Assembly (NCBI GenBank): GCA_015068495.1 | Contig: SVKL01000006.1 | Span: 1 to 64,000, forward strand | DNA length: 64,000 nucleotides | Reading direction: 5' to 3' | Origin: Oscillospiraceae bacterium | Lineage (GTDB): Bacteria; Bacillota; Clostridia; Oscillospirales; Oscillospiraceae | Shown here: positions 36,309 through 44,491 of the stretch, in pieces | Layout of the letters: every line of letters starts with the position of its first letter | How positions within the stretch are numbered: the first letter of the stretch is position 1 | Position numbers and translations under genes: made by a program | Notes under the pieces: model-generated | What the model saw: the letters and a program-made list of their open reading frames with translations, nothing else | What the model was told of the DNA's origin: nothing | Database searches by the model: none

Positions 36309-37571
36309 TTACCCCTCCTTAATGGCATCCCAGTACTGCTTTGCCGCCTGCTCCAGCTTATTATCGCCGTAGGTGTAGTACTGCGTGCCCACCAGCGCAT
36401 CGGGTAAGTATTGCTGTTTTACCCAGCTATGGGGGTAGTCGTGGGGGTAGAGATAGCCCTGCTCCCGCTCCATAGTATGGGAATCTGCGTGCATATTCTG
36501 CAGATGGCGGGGAAAATCTCCTGTTTTTCCCTTGCGTATGTCCGCCAGTGCGCTATCCAGCGCAATATGTCCGGTATTGGATTTTGGACTGGTTGCCATC
36601 AGCACCGCTGCATCGCCTAAGGGAATTCTTGCCTCCGGCATTCCCAGCATCAACGCCATATCCACGCAGGATTTGACAATGGGAATAATCATTGGATAGG
36701 CAAGACCTACATCCTCTGCGGCAATGACCATCAGCCGGCGGCAGGCAGATTGCATCTGCCCCACCTCCAAAAGGCGGGCAAGGTAATGGCAGGCAGCATC
36801 CGGATCGGAGCCGCGGATGGACTTCTGCAAAGCGGAGAGCAAATCGTAGTGATTGTCCCCATCCCGGTCTGCCCGCATTGCGCTCTTTTGGGTAACGGCC
36901 TTTGCATCCTCCAAGGTCAGCGTAACACTGTCGCCTTGAGGAACACCGGCAGAGAACAGCACCTCCACTGCATTAAGGGCTTTCCGCAAATCGCCGCCGC
37001 AGGCAGAGGAAATATACGCCAGCACACCCTCCTCGCAGTTGGCTTTCAGCGCGGTGCGTTCTTCCAAGAAACGCACTGCCCTTTCTACCGCCTGCAGCAC
37101 CGCATCCGGTGAGAGCTGCTTAAACTCAAACACGGTAGACCGGCTCAAAATTGCGTTGAACACATAGAAATAGGGATTTTCCGTTGTAGAAGCAATCAGG
37201 GTGATTTTTCCGTTTTCGATATACTCCAAAAGAGCTTGCTGCTGTTTCTTATTGAAGGACTGAATCTCGTCCAAATACAGCAGCACGCCGTTGGGCGCCA
37301 TAAAGGTGTCCAGCTGGGATACAATATTTTTAATATCCGCAGTTGACGCTGTGGTGGCATTGAGCTGAAAAAGTGCCCGATTGGTCTGCTTGGCAATAAT
37401 ATTCGCCACAGTGGTTTTGCCGGTACCACTGGGACCGTAAAAAATCATATTGGGTACTTTGCCGGAGTCAATTAAGCGGCGCAGCACCGCTCCTTTGCCC
37501 AAGATATGCTCTTGTCCGTATACTTCATCCAAGCTTTCCGGACGCAACTGGTCCGCTAAGGGCTGATACAT
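36309..37571 (-). CDS. rarA: Replication-associated recombination protein RarA (MgsA)
   Basis: This 420-aa AAA+ ATPase acts at stalled replication forks. Walker A is GPSGTGKTT (about residues 46-54), Walker B is VLLYLDEIQSFNK, and the sensor region is ASTTENPYFYV. The C-terminal MgsA-type tetramerisation domain is present. Length is typical. It is 21 nt after the CobW-like gene and coupled to the DUF951 gene. Confidence 0.95.
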   Translation of the reverse strand: MYQPLADQLRPESLDEVYGQEHILGKGAVLRRLIDSGKVPNMIFYGPSGTGKTTVANIIAKQTNRALFQLNATTASTADIKNIVSQLDTFMAPNGVLLYLDEIQSFNKKQQQALLEYIENGKITLIASTTENPYFYVFNAILSRSTVFEFKQLSPDAVLQAVERAVRFLEERTALKANCEEGVLAYISSACGGDLRKALNAVEVLFSAGVPQGDSVTLTLEDAKAVTQKSAMRADRDGDNHYDLLSALQKSIRGSDPDAACHYLARLLEVGQMQSACRRLMVIAAEDVGLAYPMIIPIVKSCVDMALMLGMPEARIPLGDAAVLMATSPKSNTGHIALDSALADIRKGKTGDFPRHLQNMHADSHTMEREQGYLYPHDYPHSWVKQQYLPDALVGTQYYTYGDNKLEQAAKQYWDAIKEG

Positions 37572-37592
37572 AAGCCGCTCCTTTCATTCACA

Positions 37593-38534
37593 TTAAAATG
37601 TGGCAACATCCGGCACAGCCGGCTCTGCGGTTGCAATCCGAACCGCTGTCAAGACCGGCCCTAACTCGCCGCCGTAAAGGCTGTGCTTCTCGGCTTGAAC
37701 AGTGGCAGTGACCGCCACCCAAGAACGGGGCTCCAGCGTCTTTGCCTGTTCGTACCGGCAGGGTACACCACAGAACTGGATGTCATCCTCGCAGCAGGTC
37801 ATCACAAATCGACCGGGGGCAAACATTCCGTTTTTCTCCCGCCGCAGCAGAGCGACCTGTCCCTTAAAGCTGACTGTCTTGCCGTCATACTTTTGGGGCT
37901 CTTCCGTCACATCCCGATACCAAAGGGCGTAATCTTCATCGTTAATCACAATCACCGGCGCGTTGATATCAAAAGGCAACGGATCTTCAATTTCATCAAA
38001 GGCAGTTGTGCCGTCGGTGTAATCATAGAGAATATCCATTCGCCGGTTGGCAGCCCGTACCAGCTTGTGCAGCGGCATCATGTCCTGCCCGGGAGTTAGG
38101 CGGTTAAAAACCACCATCTGTCCACCCACCAGCTTGTCCATAACCAGATTGCGCATATTGGCATTGTAGGTCATGAAGGTGGTGGCGTCGGCAAACATCA
38201 CCTCTTGGGCGACTACCCAATCATCGGGAAAACGGCTGTACATATCGCCAACCATACACATTCCGTTCAGTTCTGCAACCACCCGTTCAATTTTATGCTT
38301 TTTCGCCAATTCCTTCAGCTGCTTAGTAGTAACCGTTTGCTGGTCTACCACCTCTAAATAGATATTTTGGTGAGGATAGGCAGAAAAGTCATACTCCTCT
38401 TCCCCCTCCTCACATACCAAAAGGAGGGTTCGCTCACCGGCGTTAAAACGGGGGTCTTCCAAGGTTTCTTGGATAAATTTGGTTTTACCTGCATCCAAAA
38501 ATCCGGTAAATACATAGACAGGAATCTGTGCCAT
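37593..38534 (-). CDS. CobW-like GTPase fused to a YcgQ/DUF1980-like domain
   Basis: This 313-aa protein starts with a G3E/CobW P-loop (FTGFLDAGKTKFI, Walker A residues 11-18). The region where relatives have the metal-binding CxCC instead reads LNGMCMVGD, with a single cysteine. The C-terminal ~100 residues (KTVSFKGQVALL and GRFVMTCCEDDIQFCGV) resemble the C-terminal domain of YcgQ/TIGR03943 proteins, which belong to the zinc-starvation permease pair YcgRQ. The domain match is from memory of motifs. It overlaps the upstream GTPase gene by a few bases, with GGAG placing the ATG at 38534. Confidence 0.75.
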   Translation of the reverse strand: MAQIPVYVFTGFLDAGKTKFIQETLEDPRFNAGERTLLLVCEEGEEEYDFSAYPHQNIYLEVVDQQTVTTKQLKELAKKHKIERVVAELNGMCMVGDMYSRFPDDWVVAQEVMFADATTFMTYNANMRNLVMDKLVGGQMVVFNRLTPGQDMMPLHKLVRAANRRMDILYDYTDGTTAFDEIEDPLPFDINAPVIVINDEDYALWYRDVTEEPQKYDGKTVSFKGQVALLRREKNGMFAPGRFVMTCCEDDIQFCGVPCRYEQAKTLEPRSWVAVTATVQAEKHSLYGGELGPVLTAVRIATAEPAVPDVATF

Positions 38535-38535
38535 A

Positions 38536-39690
38536 TTACACTCCAAACACTTCTGCGATGCTGCTTTCGTTCAAATTAGATCCGATGACGCACAGCTTGC
38601 CGGTTACCGCGGCTGCGCCTGTACGCAGGTCAATCTCGCCGGGGACAAAGTCAAAGTGAATCCAGCTGCCGTCCTCACCTGCCACAATTCCCTTAGCGCG
38701 CAAAACCACGCCGTAAACTCCGCTGTCCAACGTTTCCAAAGCACGGCGAATTGCAGCGGATGTGAATTTCTTATGGGTCTCTACGCCCCAAGAGGTAAAC
38801 ACCTCGTCGGCGTGGTGGTGATGATGGTCGTGGCCGCAGGAGCAGTGTTCATCGTGATGGTGGTGCTCTTCGTGGTGGTGACCGCAGCAGTGCTCATCGT
38901 GGTGATGGTCTTCTTCGTGATGATGGTCGCAACCGCAGTGCTCATCGTGATGGTGGTGCTCTTCGTGATGATGGTCGCAACCGCAGTGCTCATCGTGGTG
39001 ATGGTGCTCTTCGTGGTGGTGACCGCATGAGCAATGCTCATCGTGGTGGTGATGGTGGTGCTCCTGTTCCATCTGTTCAAGGTCTGCTGCAACCTTTCCC
39101 TTGCCCTCCATAGCTTCCATAAGCTGCGCGCCGGTAAGCTGCTGCCAAGGGGTTGTTACGATAGTTGCAGACGGATTATGCTCACGAAGCAACGCAACAG
39201 CGGTATCCAGCTTCTGCTGCGGGATGCTGTCTGTACGGGAGAGGACAATGGTGGCAGCCGTTTCAATCTGGTTATTATAGAACTCGCCGAAGTTCTTCAT
39301 ATAGACCTTTACCTTGCCGGCGTCCACCACTGCAACTGTGCAATCCAGCACTACCTCTGCATTTGTAACCTTTTTTACTGCGGCGATTACGTCCGACAGC
39401 TTGCCAACACCGGAGGGCTCAATGACAATTCGGTCGGGATTGTACTCAGTAATTACTTGATTCAGCGCCTTTCCGAAATCACCCACCAAGCTGCAGCAAA
39501 TGCAGCCGGAGTTCATTTCGGTGATGTTGATACCGGCATCCTGCAAAAAGCCGCCGTCAATACCGATTTCGCCGAACTCGTTTTCAATCAGCACCAGCTT
39601 CTGCCCTGCATAGCTCTCGGAAATCATTTTCTTAATCAGGGTTGTTTTACCGGCGCCCAAAAAGCCGGAATAAATGTCAATTTTCGTCAT
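38536..39690 (-). CDS. G3E/CobW GTPase with a large His/Cys-rich metal-binding insert
   Basis: This 384-aa metal-chaperone-type GTPase has Walker A GFLGAGKTT (9-17), the CICC metal motif (63-66), SRTD as the base-recognition element (151-154) and a C-terminal CobW_C domain (about 297-384). Between them, residues 211-293 hold 44 histidines and 10 cysteines in five near-repeats built around DEHCxC. Such tails occur in zinc- or nickel-storing members (ZNG1, HypB-like, YjiA relatives). Zinc or nickel buffering is likely but the metal is not shown by sequence. It leads a two-gene operon with a palindromic operator candidate upstream. Confidence 0.88.
   Translation of the reverse strand: MTKIDIYSGFLGAGKTTLIKKMISESYAGQKLVLIENEFGEIGIDGGFLQDAGINITEMNSGCICCSLVGDFGKALNQVITEYNPDRIVIEPSGVGKLSDVIAAVKKVTNAEVVLDCTVAVVDAGKVKVYMKNFGEFYNNQIETAATIVLSRTDSIPQQKLDTAVALLREHNPSATIVTTPWQQLTGAQLMEAMEGKGKVAADLEQMEQEHHHHHHDEHCSCGHHHEEHHHHDEHCGCDHHHEEHHHHDEHCGCDHHHEEDHHHDEHCCGHHHEEHHHHDEHCSCGHDHHHHHADEVFTSWGVETHKKFTSAAIRRALETLDSGVYGVVLRAKGIVAGEDGSWIHFDFVPGEIDLRTGAAAVTGKLCVIGSNLNESSIAEVFGV
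38812..39060 (-). repeat. In-frame tandem repeat coding the His/Cys-rich segment
   Basis: About five copies of a 48-bp unit encode HHHEEHHHHDEHCGCD or close variants; two adjacent copies are identical at the protein level. The fourth copy is one codon shorter (DEHCCG). Copy number probably varies between strains by slippage or recombination. Confidence 0.85.
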
Positions 39691-39731
39691 TTACCTTCAC
39701 TCTTTCCTGTTAGTTTACATTCTGAATTTCG

Positions 39732-39762
39732 AATGTGTCATATACTGTAACTATAACACATT
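39732..39762. promoter_or_regulatory. 31-bp inverted repeat upstream of the metal-GTPase operon
   Basis: The arms AATGTGTCATA (39732-39742) and TATAACACATT (39752-39762) pair at 10 of 11 positions around a 9-bp spacer, 42 bp before the start codon. This is the size and position of a dimer-bound repressor operator. It is not the standard Zur box I know from Bacillus. The regulator is unknown. Confidence 0.6.
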
Positions 39763-39847
39763 TACTCAAAAAAATCCACAGGGAAAACGATTTTATTCCA
39801 CTCTTTGTCCTGCACTTGCAAGCAGCAACGCAATCGGACAAAAAACC

Positions 39848-39874
39848 GGGGCGATTGCATACCGCAATCGCCCC
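39848..39874 (-). terminator. Terminator after the last substrate-binding protein gene
   Basis: A perfect 11-bp stem (GGGGCGATTGC and complement) with a 5-nt loop is followed on the minus strand by GGTTTTTTG. It closes the sugar-transport locus. Confidence 0.88.
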
Positions 39875-39890
39875 ATAGCGTTTTTATTTA

Positions 39891-41432
39891 TTAATTTGCA
39901 TACAGGCTGTTGTACTTGGCAATCCAAGCGTCCTGCGCTTTGGCAAGGATGGGCAATGCAGATGCATTCGGCATGCTGCTTGTGTCTTCTTTCGGATCCT
40001 CTGAACCGGAATAACGCTTTGCAGGCCAGGTCTTGGTTTCGGGCGCAAAGATGTCGCTTACCATCTTCTCATAGCACTCCTGATCCCAGTCTTCGATCTC
40101 AGCAAAGGCGGCTCTTCTCTCTTCGCAGACGTCCTCAAAGTTCTCTTTCCAAGCCTTACTGTACTCAGATGCGCCACGGATACCCTCATAGCTGCACTTA
40201 AACAAGCCAACGCTATAATCAGCGATGTAGCGCATACCTACCTTCAAAATATAGCTCATCAAAGCCAGAGCTGCCTCGGGCTCGTCACAGGTGGACATAA
40301 TGGACATAGGTCTGGTAGTGTAGAGCTGAGAGCGAATGGGATTCTCGGTAGTGTATACGGGAACGGGAACAACCTCGACAATGTCGCCGTTATCAAGGGT
40401 CCGATACAGGTGCTCAAAGTTATACCATTCCGCGTCACCAATGTGGGTGGACGGACGGGGTGTTGTTGCAATATAGCATTGCTGGATGGTAGTGCCCAGG
40501 CCAATGGACAGTGTCTCGGTCCGACCCTTATATATAATCTCTCTGGCTCTTGCGTACTGCTCGGAGGTACCGATGATGCCGGTCAGCTTGCCGTCTTCCC
40601 CCTCTACCAAGGTATACGGCTCATACAGATAATACAAGGAGCTGCTGCCGTATGTATCGCCGGTATCAATTTTGCCGTTACCGTTGACATCTTTTGTGGT
40701 TGCTTCGAAGCAATCCTCCATAGTATCCCATGTCCAGTTGCCTTCCAAATAGTATTCCTTAGGTGACTTGGCACCGGCGTTTTCAAAAATTGTTCTGTTG
40801 TAGTGGAACAGGCTGTTGCCGCCCCAAGGGATTTGGATTGCGTGGCTTTCGCCCTTATATTTCATCATATCCAGCCAAACAGGACCGGCAATCTTAGCCA
40901 GCTGCTCGTATTCTGCTTCGGTAAAGGCTCTGGTGATACCATTGTTCGGCAAAATGGGGTATTCGTTGGAGCCCATCACAATGTCAGGCTTTTCGCCGCT
41001 GTTGATTGCGCTGAGCATATCACTTACAATCGTGTCGCCTGCAAAGGTAACCTCAACTTGATTCAAGGTTGCCCACTCATCAATGGCTGCACGCATCATC
41101 CAAATATAGCTGCCTAAGCCCATATTTTCAATATCGTCAAAGACGATGCTGTCATAGCCGTAGATCTGCAGCTTCTTGCCGGCAAATTTCTCCGGGTTGA
41201 TATAGGCATCATTGCTGTCTACATCATTGGTAGACAGAACCAATGTCTCTTCCTTAATGTCGGAGATATCTTCACGGATCGGAGTTGTCTCCTTGGGCTC
41301 GTCGTCTTCAGTGTTGTTGTTGTTAGCACTGTTGCCGGTGGTGCCGCCAGCGGGATTCTCTGCAGTCTTTCCGCAAGCAATCAAGCCAACCACCATACAC
41401 AAAGCCAACAGCAATGCCAGTAGTTTTTTCAT
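39891..41432 (-). CDS. Extracellular substrate-binding lipoprotein, tandem copy 2
   Basis: This 513-aa lipoprotein belongs to the family 1 carbohydrate-binding receptors of ABC importers. The signal peptide ends in the lipobox LIAC with Cys20 as the lipid site, then a disordered Gly/Asn/Glu linker. Residues 248-259 (DVNGNGKIDTGD) form an EF-hand-like calcium loop. Conserved receptor segments include TLNQVEVTF and LFHYNRTIFENAGAKSPKEY. It is clearly a duplicate of the next gene, with nearly identical signal and linker. The ATG at 41432 is chosen because the signal peptide starts there. It has its own strong promoter and terminator. The permeases are most likely those at 43.5-45.4 kb. Confidence 0.9.
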   Translation of the reverse strand: MKKLLALLLALCMVVGLIACGKTAENPAGGTTGNSANNNNTEDDEPKETTPIREDISDIKEETLVLSTNDVDSNDAYINPEKFAGKKLQIYGYDSIVFDDIENMGLGSYIWMMRAAIDEWATLNQVEVTFAGDTIVSDMLSAINSGEKPDIVMGSNEYPILPNNGITRAFTEAEYEQLAKIAGPVWLDMMKYKGESHAIQIPWGGNSLFHYNRTIFENAGAKSPKEYYLEGNWTWDTMEDCFEATTKDVNGNGKIDTGDTYGSSSLYYLYEPYTLVEGEDGKLTGIIGTSEQYARAREIIYKGRTETLSIGLGTTIQQCYIATTPRPSTHIGDAEWYNFEHLYRTLDNGDIVEVVPVPVYTTENPIRSQLYTTRPMSIMSTCDEPEAALALMSYILKVGMRYIADYSVGLFKCSYEGIRGASEYSKAWKENFEDVCEERRAAFAEIEDWDQECYEKMVSDIFAPETKTWPAKRYSGSEDPKEDTSSMPNASALPILAKAQDAWIAKYNSLYAN

Positions 41433-41498
41433 AATAACGTACCTTCTTTCATTGTTTTTCAATTGCTGCAAAGAACATCAGTGCAACATTATGTCCTC

Positions 41499-41527
41499 AT
41501 TATAGCAAAATAATCCAGTTGATTCAA
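41499..41527 (-). promoter_or_regulatory. Promoter of substrate-binding protein copy 2
   Basis: TTGAAT (41522-41527) and TATAAT (41499-41504) on the minus strand are 17 bp apart, a strong match. Leader about 60 nt. Confidence 0.75.
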
Positions 41528-41634
41528 TATGGAATTTTGCCATTTTTACCGTTGTTTTTAAGATAAATACCAACACCGTTTTGTGCATTTTTTCATATAT
41601 ACGGTTTTCAAAAAGGGATTATTTATTTCTGTAG

Positions 41635-41703
41635 GGGCGAACTGTGTTCGCCCGCCTTCCCCGCATCCGCCCCTGCGGGGCACCTTCCTCCCAAGGGGAA
41701 GGC
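41635..41703. repeat. Nested-hairpin intergenic repeat element
   Basis: Three hairpins lie in 69 bp: GGGCGAAC/GTTCGCCC (41635-41653), CCCCGCA/TGCGGGG (41659-41680) and CCTTCC/GGAAGG (41683-41702). In addition GCCTTCCCC (41654-41662) pairs perfectly with GGGGAAGGC (41695-41703), enclosing the middle hairpin. It is more GC-rich than its AT-rich surroundings. The phrases CCCCTGCGGGG and CCTTCC...GGAAGG recall short interspersed repeats of gut Clostridia, from memory. The rest of the 355-bp gap holds the promoter above and a terminator. Confidence 0.6.
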
Positions 41704-41728
41704 TTAGCTTCTTTTATTATATAGAAAA

Positions 41729-41756
41729 GGGACGGTTGCCAAAGGGCAACCGTCCC
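41729..41756 (-). terminator. Terminator after substrate-binding protein copy 1
   Basis: A perfect 12-bp stem (GGGACGGTTGCC and complement), 4-nt loop, then CCCTTTTCT on the minus strand, 32 nt after the stop codon. Confidence 0.85.
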
Positions 41757-41788
41757 AAAAAATTTACAGGATTTCAGCCAATATGCAA

Positions 41789-43321
41789 TTAGTTGGCGTA
41801 CAGGCTGTTGTACTTAGCAATCCAGCCTTCCTGTGCTGCAGCCAGCAGAGGAATTGCGGATGCGGGAGGCATAGCGCTGGTATCGCCGGCTTCGGTGTTG
41901 TTATCGCCGGGGTAACGTCTGCCGCCTCTGGCCTTTCTGGAGAAGATTTCCTTAACGGTCTTCTCGTAGCACTCCTGATCCCAGTCTTCGATTTCAGCAA
42001 AAGCTTCTCTTCTGTCTGCGCAGATGTCTGCGAAGTTTTCCTTCCAAGCCTTACTGTACTCGGAAGCGCCGCGCATACCCTCGTAGGTGCACTCGTACAG
42101 ACCAACACTGAAGTCGGACATATAACGCATACCAACCTTCAGCATATAGGAGATCAGAGACATAACTGCCTCGGGCTCATCGCAGGAGGACATAATGGAC
42201 ATGAACTGGGTGGTGAAGCCGGTCGTAGCAGTCTCAGGGGAGAATGCAGGAACAGGAACAACTTCAATGATGTCGCCGTTGGCAATCTCTTCATACAGGT
42301 GCTCAAAGTTGTACCACTCGCAGTCGCCGGTATACATAGCGGGACGAGGTGTGGTAGCAATCTTACAGGTCTGGATGGTGTTGCCGGGGAGCACGGACAG
42401 AGTCTCATTTACGCCTCTGTATCTCATTTCCAAATATCTCTTGTACTGCTCGGAGGTGCCGATCATACCGGTCAGCTTACCGGTCTCGGGATCTTCCTCA
42501 ACACCGCAGCCTAAGCCGAAGTAAACAATGGAGCTGCAGCCATAGGTGTCTTCGCCGTCGATCTTACCGTTACCGTTCTTATCTTTGGTAACGCTCTCCA
42601 TGCAGTCCTCGAAGGTATCCCAGTTCCAGTTGTCTTCCATAAAGTATTCCTTGGGAGACTTAGCACCGTAGTTCTCGAACATGGTTCTGTTGTAGTAGCA
42701 GAAGCTATTACCGGACCAAGGGAACATCATACCGTGGCACTCGCCCTTGTACTTCAGAACGTCCAGGTAGCGAGCACCGGCGATATCGGCCAGCTGCTTA
42801 TACTCATCCTCAGTGAAGCCTCTGGTGATGCCGGTGTAGAAGTACAGAGGAGCCTCCAGAACCTCCAGCATCAGGTCGGGCTTGTCGCCGGAGTTGATAG
42901 CTGCAAGAATGTCGTTGGTGTTCAGGCCGCCGTCGTAAGTAACTTCAACCTGATTGAGGGTTGCCCACTCATCAACTGCTGCACGCATCATCCACAGGAA
43001 GCTGCCCTTGCCCATATTCTCGATATCGTCGAATACGATACTGTCGCAGCCGTAAATCTGGATAGACTTACCTGCAAACTTCTCGGGGTTGATGAATTCA
43101 TCGTTGCTGTCCGGAACCTTGGTTGTATCCAGACCAACGTCTGCGCCCATATCGGAAACGTCGTCACGAAGTGCGACAGTTTCTCTGGTTCCTTCTGTCT
43201 CATCGTTTGCGTTAGCGCTGTTGCCGGTGGTGCCGCCAGCGGGATTCTCTGCAGGCTTGCCGCAAGCAATCAGGCCCACTACCATACACAGAACTAACAG
43301 TAATGCCAGTAGTTTTTTCAT
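41789..43321 (-). CDS. Extracellular substrate-binding lipoprotein, tandem copy 1
   Basis: This 510-aa paralogue of the preceding protein has the same lipobox (LIAC, Cys20), a similar low-complexity linker and the EF-hand-like loop DKNGNGKIDGED (247-258). The ligand-facing middle differs more (for example LEVLEAPLYFYTGI against SNEYPILPNNGI), which suggests that the two receptors bind different ligands or lengths of one glycan. It has its own promoter but no strong terminator separates it from the permease gene upstream, so read-through from the operon is also possible. AAGGAG lies before the ATG. Confidence 0.9.
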   Translation of the reverse strand: MKKLLALLLVLCMVVGLIACGKPAENPAGGTTGNSANANDETEGTRETVALRDDVSDMGADVGLDTTKVPDSNDEFINPEKFAGKSIQIYGCDSIVFDDIENMGKGSFLWMMRAAVDEWATLNQVEVTYDGGLNTNDILAAINSGDKPDLMLEVLEAPLYFYTGITRGFTEDEYKQLADIAGARYLDVLKYKGECHGMMFPWSGNSFCYYNRTMFENYGAKSPKEYFMEDNWNWDTFEDCMESVTKDKNGNGKIDGEDTYGCSSIVYFGLGCGVEEDPETGKLTGMIGTSEQYKRYLEMRYRGVNETLSVLPGNTIQTCKIATTPRPAMYTGDCEWYNFEHLYEEIANGDIIEVVPVPAFSPETATTGFTTQFMSIMSSCDEPEAVMSLISYMLKVGMRYMSDFSVGLYECTYEGMRGASEYSKAWKENFADICADRREAFAEIEDWDQECYEKTVKEIFSRKARGGRRYPGDNNTEAGDTSAMPPASAIPLLAAAQEGWIAKYNSLYAN

Positions 43322-43366
43322 CGCTTTTACTCCTTCTTATTATTTTATTTGAAAATTGCCAATTGC

Positions 43367-43384
43367 AGTGTGCTTTTGCACACT
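43367..43384 (-). promoter_or_regulatory. Small hairpin in the leader of substrate-binding protein copy 1
   Basis: AGTGTGC and GCACACT form a 7-bp stem with a 4-nt loop just after the -10 box, so near the 5' end of the mRNA. It may protect the transcript or be an operator. The adjoining CTACAATTGTAG around the -10 is itself a 12-bp palindrome. Confidence 0.4.
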
Positions 43385-43387
43385 ACA

Positions 43388-43417
43388 ATTGTAGCAAATT
43401 TCATATACAGTATGCAA
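43388..43417 (-). promoter_or_regulatory. Promoter of substrate-binding protein copy 1
   Basis: TTGCAT (43412-43417) and TACAAT (43388-43393) on the minus strand, 18 bp apart, about 67 bp upstream of the ATG. Confidence 0.6.
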
Positions 43418-43515
43418 TATCAAATTTATCACTTTTGTTAAATTTGATAACCGAGGTTTTGGCGTGTATGTGCAAAGTGTACAATCGTCTCTGCCAATAC
43501 ACAGCATATTGCACA

Positions 43516-44472
43516 TTAGCCCTTGCTGCCGGAACGGTCCATACATTCCACAAAGAACTTCTGGCAGAAGATGAACACAGCAACCAACGGCAAAACAGCC
43601 AACAGCAAAATGGAGTAGTACTCAACCTCCATCCGCATTGCAGAAAGCTGGTTAGCACCAACACGCAGGGCAATCAAGCTTTCCACCTCAACCATCAAGG
43701 GTCTGCCCATATTAAGGTTAGACATACCGGTAACCAAGGAATCGTTCCAGTAATAGATGGTAGACAGCAGAATAACCGTAACCAAAACAGGGATAATGTT
43801 GGGGAGCATAACCTTCCAGTAGATCTTAAAGGGGCTGCAGCCATCCAGCTTTGCAGCTTCCTCCAAGTCCTTGGACATACCGGCAAAGAACTGCCGGAAC
43901 AGGAAGATGAAGATACCGGACTTCAAGCCTACGCCGAAAACAGCCGGAATCAGGAAGCTTCCCAAGTTGGGCAGCAGGTTTACAGTCAAATCCTTGCCGG
44001 TAAACAAGCCCACCAGCTTACCGATGCCGAAGAAATCGAACCAACGGTAGTAATAGGTCAGAGGGATTTGTGCGGTCTGGATAGGCATAATGATGGTAAA
44101 CAGCACAGCTGCATACACAAGGTTGCTGCCCTTAAACTTATATCTGCCCAAGCCATAGCCCACCAAGGAGCAAATGAACACGGAAACAATGGTGCTGGTA
44201 AAGGTAATCAAAATGGTCACCTTTGCCGGCTTCCAAAAGGGGAAATATGCTTGGCTGTTCTTAAAGTTTTCAAAGGTGGGTCTTGGAGGGACAAAGCCGG
44301 AGTTTCCTGCGAAGTAGTCCTCTGGCATTGTCAGAGAAGCGGACAGCATCTTGATGATGGGAAACAGCGCAACATAGCTGATACCCAAGAGCAAAATGTA
44401 CCGGAACAGCTTATACAGGAAAGAGCCAATGGGGGAAAGCATATTTTTATTCAATAATGTATTCGGTGACAT
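43516..44472 (-). CDS. Carbohydrate ABC importer permease, MalG type (pair 2)
   Basis: This 318-aa permease has six membrane segments and the EAA loop contacting the ATPase (EEAAKLDGCSPFKIYWKVML, shown by EAAKLDG and the following LP). It pairs with the MalF-type gene just upstream (19 nt). The ATG at 44472 follows GGGAGGAGAGG; the longer frame overlaps the neighbour and lacks a site. Substrate unknown; the adjacent lipoprotein receptors are the likely partners. No ATPase gene is nearby. Confidence 0.92.
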   Translation of the reverse strand: MSPNTLLNKNMLSPIGSFLYKLFRYILLLGISYVALFPIIKMLSASLTMPEDYFAGNSGFVPPRPTFENFKNSQAYFPFWKPAKVTILITFTSTIVSVFICSLVGYGLGRYKFKGSNLVYAAVLFTIIMPIQTAQIPLTYYYRWFDFFGIGKLVGLFTGKDLTVNLLPNLGSFLIPAVFGVGLKSGIFIFLFRQFFAGMSKDLEEAAKLDGCSPFKIYWKVMLPNIIPVLVTVILLSTIYYWNDSLVTGMSNLNMGRPLMVEVESLIALRVGANQLSAMRMEVEYYSILLLAVLPLVAVFIFCQKFFVECMDRSGSKG

Positions 44473-44491
44473 GAATATCCTCTCCTCCCTC

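Noticed and set aside
38656..39030. Val/Met-rich hydrophobic frame on the plus strand across the His repeat
   Set aside because: It is the reverse complement of His codons (CAC/CAT read as GTG/ATG), which mimics a membrane protein. The minus-strand GTPase explains the sequence.
38812..39060. Regular 48-bp repeats resembling a CRISPR array or minisatellite
   Set aside because: The repeats are in frame, have no unique spacers, and code the His/Cys segment of a GTPase.
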